NCBI GenBank assembly: GCA_951799425.1
Contig: OX637393.1
Coordinates: 15,953,744 to 16,017,743 of the forward strand
Direction of reading: 5' to 3'
Length of the DNA stretch: 64,000 bases
DNA from: Ilex aquifolium
Taxonomy: Eukaryota > Streptophyta > Magnoliopsida > Aquifoliales > Aquifoliaceae
Notes under the pieces: generated by a model
Seen by the model: the letters and a program-made list of their open reading frames with translations, nothing else
Databases searched by the model: none
Told to the model about the DNA's origin: nothing
In this document: positions 59,406 to 64,000 of the stretch, piece after piece
How the letters are laid out: every line of letters starts with the position of its first letter
How positions within the stretch are numbered: the first letter of the stretch is position 1
Made by a program: the position numbers and the translations under genes

Positions 59406-61405
59406 TGTAAACCCCCACAGGTTTATATTAATATAGTAATGTACTTGTTTAATGATTCTTATATATGTAATGACGTAAGAATAAACCATATATATATTGA
59501 AACCGTAAGAATAAATACTAGGGAGACAAATTGATTGTGAAATTTAATTTTTTTTAGTTTTGAAATAAATCATAAAAATAAATGTTTTTAGGTTAAAATA
59601 ACATTAAAAATGAATCCAGAACGTCGAAAAACCTTAGGGTAGTCATATAGATCAAATTGGAGATTTTAGTGGCAAAACCGTAATTTTGGAGAAAACAAAA
59701 CAGACTGTGAACAGTGTTTTTCGGGGTTGGCTGTGTTTAAAACACTAATTTCAGTCATTTACTCCCATTTCTTTCACTCCACTCTCACCCCACACCTCTT
59801 GGAACCTTAGAGGAAGATTAAGGGAGGAAGAAAAAGGAAGAATGAGGTCTATAGGGCTTGGGCTTTCACTTGGAATCTTTGATTCAAGGTAGGGGTTTCT
59901 CTCACTCTTGTTCATTGAGGCTAGGGCTATATATATATATATGTTTTTGACTCTAAATCTTAGATATGTGTTAGGAAATCTTTGATTTTTGATATTCTTG
60001 CAAATATTATCATGTTTAAAACAAGGCTATGGTTAGATTGTCATGAAACCTCTAATTTCTTGTTTTGAAAACCCTTGTTCTCATGAGAGGTGTATTTTTC
60101 TCTCAATATTCATTTGTTCTTGATTTCTAAAACTTTCGTGCTTTGTGTTGAGTAATAAATGATGTTGTTGTGATCTCTTGTATTTTTCCTTAATTGGTCA
60201 TGAAAATTGTTACATGATAAATTTGGGGATTTTTGAGATATGCTTGTAAAATGAGAAATTGTGGATTTTGTATTTATTTGGAATTGTTGGTGAATTGAGA
60301 ATATTTTGGTTTCCTCATTTGTATGGTTGTTGTGATGGACTTGGATTGCCATCGAGAGATGCCGTAGAGTGTTAGAGGTTAGTCTATCCCAGTAGGGGTG
60401 ATATGGTTTCCTAACACTTGTAGTGGATTGTCATTTGGTAATGCGACAACTATCGTTCACGGGAGATCGAACAAGGGATGATATATTTTCCCTGGGAAGG
60501 GACTCGTCATTGCCATTGGGATGGTAGACGCCCTTTCCTAAAGTGTTTATGATTGTGATGGTGATTGGTGGACTAGGTATAATCGTTGGGTAGATTCATG
60601 AGAAGCAATCAACATACATGGTATAGGGATGAACTAATATACATGGGATGGTGGGTTGGATCGTCTTAGCCGGTGCATTGGTGTGGGACAATGCATCGGA
60701 AGGCGCCCTTCCTAAATGACTTAAAGTTGGAAATGGTATATTGTTATGAAATTTACCTTAACCTTTCACTTGATTATGGTTACGGCTTAAACTTGAGATC
60801 TATTTAAAATGTCTTGTTTTTCCTTCAAAAATTGATATATGTTATTTACGAAATGAGACTGATCAGTTCTTATCTGTTTTCTAAACCTTATTCGAGTTTG
60901 GGGAGAATTTTTCTACAGAGCTTCGTGCTCACCCCCTACAGTTAAACATTTTACAGATTATGGACCGGAGGAGGAGCTCGGTGCTCACGAGCCGGGCCAT
61001 GGAGAAGCTTCATTAGAGGGGTACTTGGATCCCGAGTGGGACATCTAGAGATGTCGTTTATTTTTGTGCTAGACTAGGAACGATTATGTACAATCATGTA
61101 AAGTCTAGTATTTTGTTTATTTCGCTACTAAGTTCAAATGTAATTCTTTTGATGTAATAGCCATGGTTTGGGCTTATTCTTTTGGATAATGTTGTAAATA
61201 TTTTATGGATCAATGGACCCGGTGTGATCAATGTAGTATAATTGCACAAGTTGTGTTTTGGGTAGAGCTCCCCGAACAAAGGAGACTCTGCCCGAATTTT
61301 GTTAAATTAAGGAACCCCGGTTATTTATGGATTTTATTAGTTGCTCTCATGGTATGAATGATGTTAGAAGGTAATGCCTTCCAAGGTGGTTTTTGGGGCG
61401 TTACA
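59406..61405 (+). repeat. 3' LTR of the Tekay-like element
   Basis: 2,000 bp, collinear with the 5' LTR. It contains an extra approximately 60 bp at 60497-60557 (gggactcgtcattgccattg onward) that is absent from the 5' copy. Confidence 0.93.
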
Positions 61406-62841
61406 ATAAACCAGGTAATCGGGTCTTGCACCCGAGGGAGAATCTATCCCTGCTTGCTATACTCGACACAAGTTTTTCATGCAAACTATGCGACTCAGTC
61501 GAATCTTCGATCCAACTTTCCCCGAGCCCAAGTATCATCCACCAAGACTGGTGTTTGATCAAACCATGCACACAGACCCACCAAATGCGATGTCTCCGTG
61601 CATATTCAATGTAATGAACCATTGCAATATCAATATCATGCCCCATATGTAATGAATGTCATATGGGCTAATTTAACCACATTCAACATTTTCATGACAA
61701 ATTATATCCAAAGCATATAACTTCCATAAAGTCTTCACAATGCCAATATATCATAAGCATATGCCAACATTCACATTTAACAACAATTTTTCTCAAGCTT
61801 GTCATACATAATCTATGCAACAACACACTTAATTTTCACATAGGCATTTAGTTGAACACCTTCAAGGCACCAAATCATGTTAATACATAAAAATGCCTAT
61901 AATCATCACATAAATAAAAAAATCACATTTAGTGATTTTCACATACCCAATTATCAAAATTCCAAGAAATCACAATCTAGCAATTCCTATGTATTCAAGT
62001 CAAGATAGAATTTATTCTACCCATTTCCAATATCCATTTCACATTTCAAATACAATATGCATTTGTTAAATCAAATCTAACAACCACCCATTTCATACAA
62101 TCATCCTAGGTTGAAAATAAACCTAAGTAGAATGAAAACTCTACCTCTTGAACTGTAAAACAATGCTAGGAAGCTCCAAGAACTCAAACCTTGCCCAAAA
62201 CCAAACTTTTCCCAAAATCCTGTCTTTGAATCTTTGGTGAAATCCTTCCTTTTTGGTATGGTTGCGTAACCCTCGTCGCGTAGATCGACTTTAATACTTG
62301 GCCCGAAGAATTCCGACCAGCAGAACTCCGTAGATCTGAGAAAGAAGTCTTGAAATCTTTCTTTTTCCTTCTCTTTCTCTTGCAACTTGAACCCAGCAGA
62401 AACCCAGCAGAGATATGTTTAAAAAATCAGATTTTTGTTCCTATTTATACACTTTAATGTTTGGTCCACGTCGCGCCACACGTCCCCCATTCTCGGGTCC
62501 GTTTTCGCCTCGAAACGATTAAATTTCGTACCGGTTCAAGCTCAAAATATTTTATATGAACTTTCTTTAAATTATTTTCCAACTTTCAAAATTTTATTAA
62601 AAATTTCGTTTTTGGGTCACCCGAAACTCGACTACCTCGTAAAACGTGAAAAATCCGACTATCTCGGAATTCGATAAAAATTTTCTGGGTAACTAGATTT
62701 TGTGAGACGAATCCAACGGTGAGATCCGTTTCGTCATCTGAGCTCTAGAAAAATAAGGGTTCTCAACCCGCACCGTAGTGATAATTTACCGTTTTTCCCT
62801 TTCTCATAAAAAGTTCAAATTTACCCGGGTTTTACAACCAT

Positions 62842-63540
62842 AGCTGATCTGTCTATCCTCGTTATACACCTGCCTTGATGCACAACTCTATCACCATGTG
62901 TCCGAAAGACGTTTTTTTCTTTGGCTTAGTAATAGTAACATACTCTCTAATCACTCCCCATATCATCTATGCAATGTCGATCCTAGACCCAGCCATGAAT
63001 TCATTCAACAAAATGATCTTAGATAACCCAGGCTTCTTCTCAGACCCCCTCAGATACATATTATAGTGTAAATTTTTTTTTCATCAGTCTGTGCTCTGCA
63101 TTCAAACCACCCTGAATAAATGTACCATTAAACTGTTTGGGTTCCTCATACATAAATCGAGCATACTCAATAGGATCCTTAGAAGCAAAGCAGCTATGCT
63201 ACCGGGGGTAACCTCGATAACACGACCTCAGACTGTAGTCCTCAATATCATCAAATCACTATCAATGAGAGTCATACTAGTATAAAATTCATGACATATT
63301 GAAAGAATTTACTCATTCATCGGTTTGAAGAAATATTCAAGTCCTCTTTGTCGAACTGGCCCAATCTTTCCTAAACTCTTCTCAATAACCATTTGCTCAC
63401 ACATAACCCCATCGCAAGAATAATCTCATGGTAATTTGTTTTCTATTGCTTCCGTGGTTGTGGTTGCTCTGGTTCAGTCACACGAACTTTCCCTTTCCTC
63501 GTCGCCGTGGTCGAGTTGCCCCTAGTGTTTGCCATTCCCA
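62842..63540 (-). pseudogene. Retrotransposon-type gag / plant transposon protein relic
   Basis: On the minus strand a start reads MANTRGNSTTATRKGKVRVT near 63540, followed with frame breaks by FYTSMTLIDSDLMIL, IEVTPGSIAAL, KQFNGTFIQGGLNAEHRL, LLNEFMAGSRIDIAQMIWGV and IREYVTITKPKKKTSFGHMV. This looks like the N-terminal gag-like protein of plant retroelements often annotated as a putative plant transposon protein. It runs straight into the solo LTR at 62836 and continues, more decayed, at 51790 and below. Assignment is by recalled pattern and is tentative. Confidence 0.55.
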
Positions 63541-63784
63541 TAAACAACACTCCCAAAGTGACCAGGGAAGTGATAAAAATCCATACCCAATAGCTCAAAC
63601 TGTGGGTAGTCAAAACCGAGAGTTTTTGTGCTGTCATTCCGTATTTCCTCAAGAATCGATCGACGATGGAGAGTGATTTAGGGAGAGTTTGAGTTTGAGT
63701 TTGGGCTAGGGTTTCTTGGCGATATTTGGTGGAATTGAGAGTGAGAGACGAGGGGTTTTGAAATGGAATAAGGGAAATGACCAT
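63541..63784 (-). other. Open frame upstream of the MANTRG start
   Basis: The same minus-strand frame stays open from 63784 with a hydrophobic stretch (SLSYWVWIFITSLVTLGVLF) before MANTRG. I think this is leader sequence of the decayed element, not a membrane protein, because element-type codons begin only at MANTRG. Not certain. Confidence 0.3.
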
Positions 63785-64000
63785 TTAAATCCCCTTTTTA
63801 AATTCCTGATTTTAGGCCCCAGAAAACGGATGAACCGGTATAACTCATAACCGATGAACCGGTACACAACTAGAAAATTTATTTTTTTCTATTATCTTTA
63901 TTTTAAAAAAAAAAGACTAACACACTAAGTCCTAGGAAAACTTAACTATGACTTGAAACCTAACACCTTGTTGAACTTAACACACTAAGGTCTTAAATTA
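63785..64000. other. Right edge, no gene seen
   Basis: Contains two aaccggta(c/t)a motifs in tandem (63829-63863) and AT-rich sequence. Probably untranslated region or LTR of the same decayed minus-strand element. Confidence 0.3.

Larger units (their letters stand above)
52724..61405 (+). mobile_element. Full-length chromodomain Ty3/gypsy retrotransposon (Tekay/Del-like)
   Basis: 8,682 bp with two LTRs in TGTAA...TTACA, PBS, gag-pol in one frame, chromodomain and polypurine tract. The flanks ATGAA (52719-52723) and ATAAA (61406-61410) are a 5-bp target duplication with one transition. The two LTRs differ at about 8 of the first 245 positions by eye (about 3 percent), plus an approximately 60-bp indel (3' LTR 60497-60557 absent from the 5' LTR), so it is the youngest large insertion here. 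The C-terminal chromodomain and the LTR/PPT layout place it in the plant chromoviruses. It cannot move on its own (see the gag-pol entry). Confidence 0.93.
51791..62836 (-). mobile_element. Minus-strand solo LTR split by the Tekay-like element
   Basis: The left half (51791-52723) begins TGTGACGCCCC and the right half (61411-62836) ends GGGTTTTACA. Read on the minus strand this is TGTAAAACCC...GGGGCGTCACA. Without the insertion it is 2,359 bp. The flanks are GCCAT (51786-51790) and ACCAT (62837-62841), a 5-bp duplication with one transition. The minus strand carries gatctc/ccgtttcgtc near cctcaccgttggattc-like sequence and gggtagagcttcc...gactctgcccgaatttt, shared with the LTRs at 46949-50134 and 52724-54671. 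No internal domains, so a solo LTR. Confidence 0.82.

Noticed and set aside
63443..63784. A small membrane protein on the minus strand
   Set aside because: The hydrophobic stretch lies upstream of the recognisable element-type start and is probably leader sequence read by chance.

Overview
The window is nuclear DNA from a flowering plant. The evidence is an AT-rich sequence, GT-AG introns, a plant-type housekeeping gene, Ty1/copia and Ty3/gypsy retrotransposons with long LTRs, hAT/CACTA/Mutator-type DNA elements, and a nuclear copy of plastid DNA around trnI-CAU. I cannot name the species; a eudicot is likely. I find no CRISPR array, rRNA or intact tRNA.

Only one gene looks complete: a choline-phosphate cytidylyltransferase (CCT, phosphatidylcholine synthesis) on the + strand. 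Its eight exons run from 10245 to 32108 and join without a frame break into a 303-residue protein. The 912 coding bases are spread over 21.9 kb because introns 3 (5.5 kb) and 6 (11.0 kb) have filled with transposons, including two decayed antisense copia elements. Fold-back elements lie just upstream of the start codon and just downstream of the stop.

Left of CCT (1-10244) are a broken LEUNIG-like gene fragment, unassigned sequence, a solo LTR with a perfect 5-bp target duplication (6391-8956), and a fold-back element in the CCT promoter region.

Right of CCT (32109-45100) is a nested set: a decayed + strand copia element whose gag is split by a 1.1-kb hAT element (8-bp duplication) and whose integrase is split by a 5.3-kb CACTA element (3-bp duplication). 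The CACTA element carries transposase-like relics and a large inverted repeat. A plastid-derived segment with a trnI-CAU relic follows (about 45440-45698).

From 46949 to the end is a second nested set. A solo LTR (46949-50134) contains a 1.0-kb Mutator-type fold-back element with a 9-bp duplication. A minus-strand solo LTR (51791-62836) sits inside a decayed retrotransposon-type gene and is itself split by a full-length chromodomain-bearing gypsy element (52724-61405, Tekay/Del-like). That element has both LTRs, PBS, polypurine tract and a complete gag-pol frame, broken only by in-frame stops and catalytic-site substitutions.

I found no clear new biological system. The strongest material is the base-exact insertion order of the two nests, the transposon-laden but splice-intact CCT gene, and the fold-back elements at both ends of CCT.
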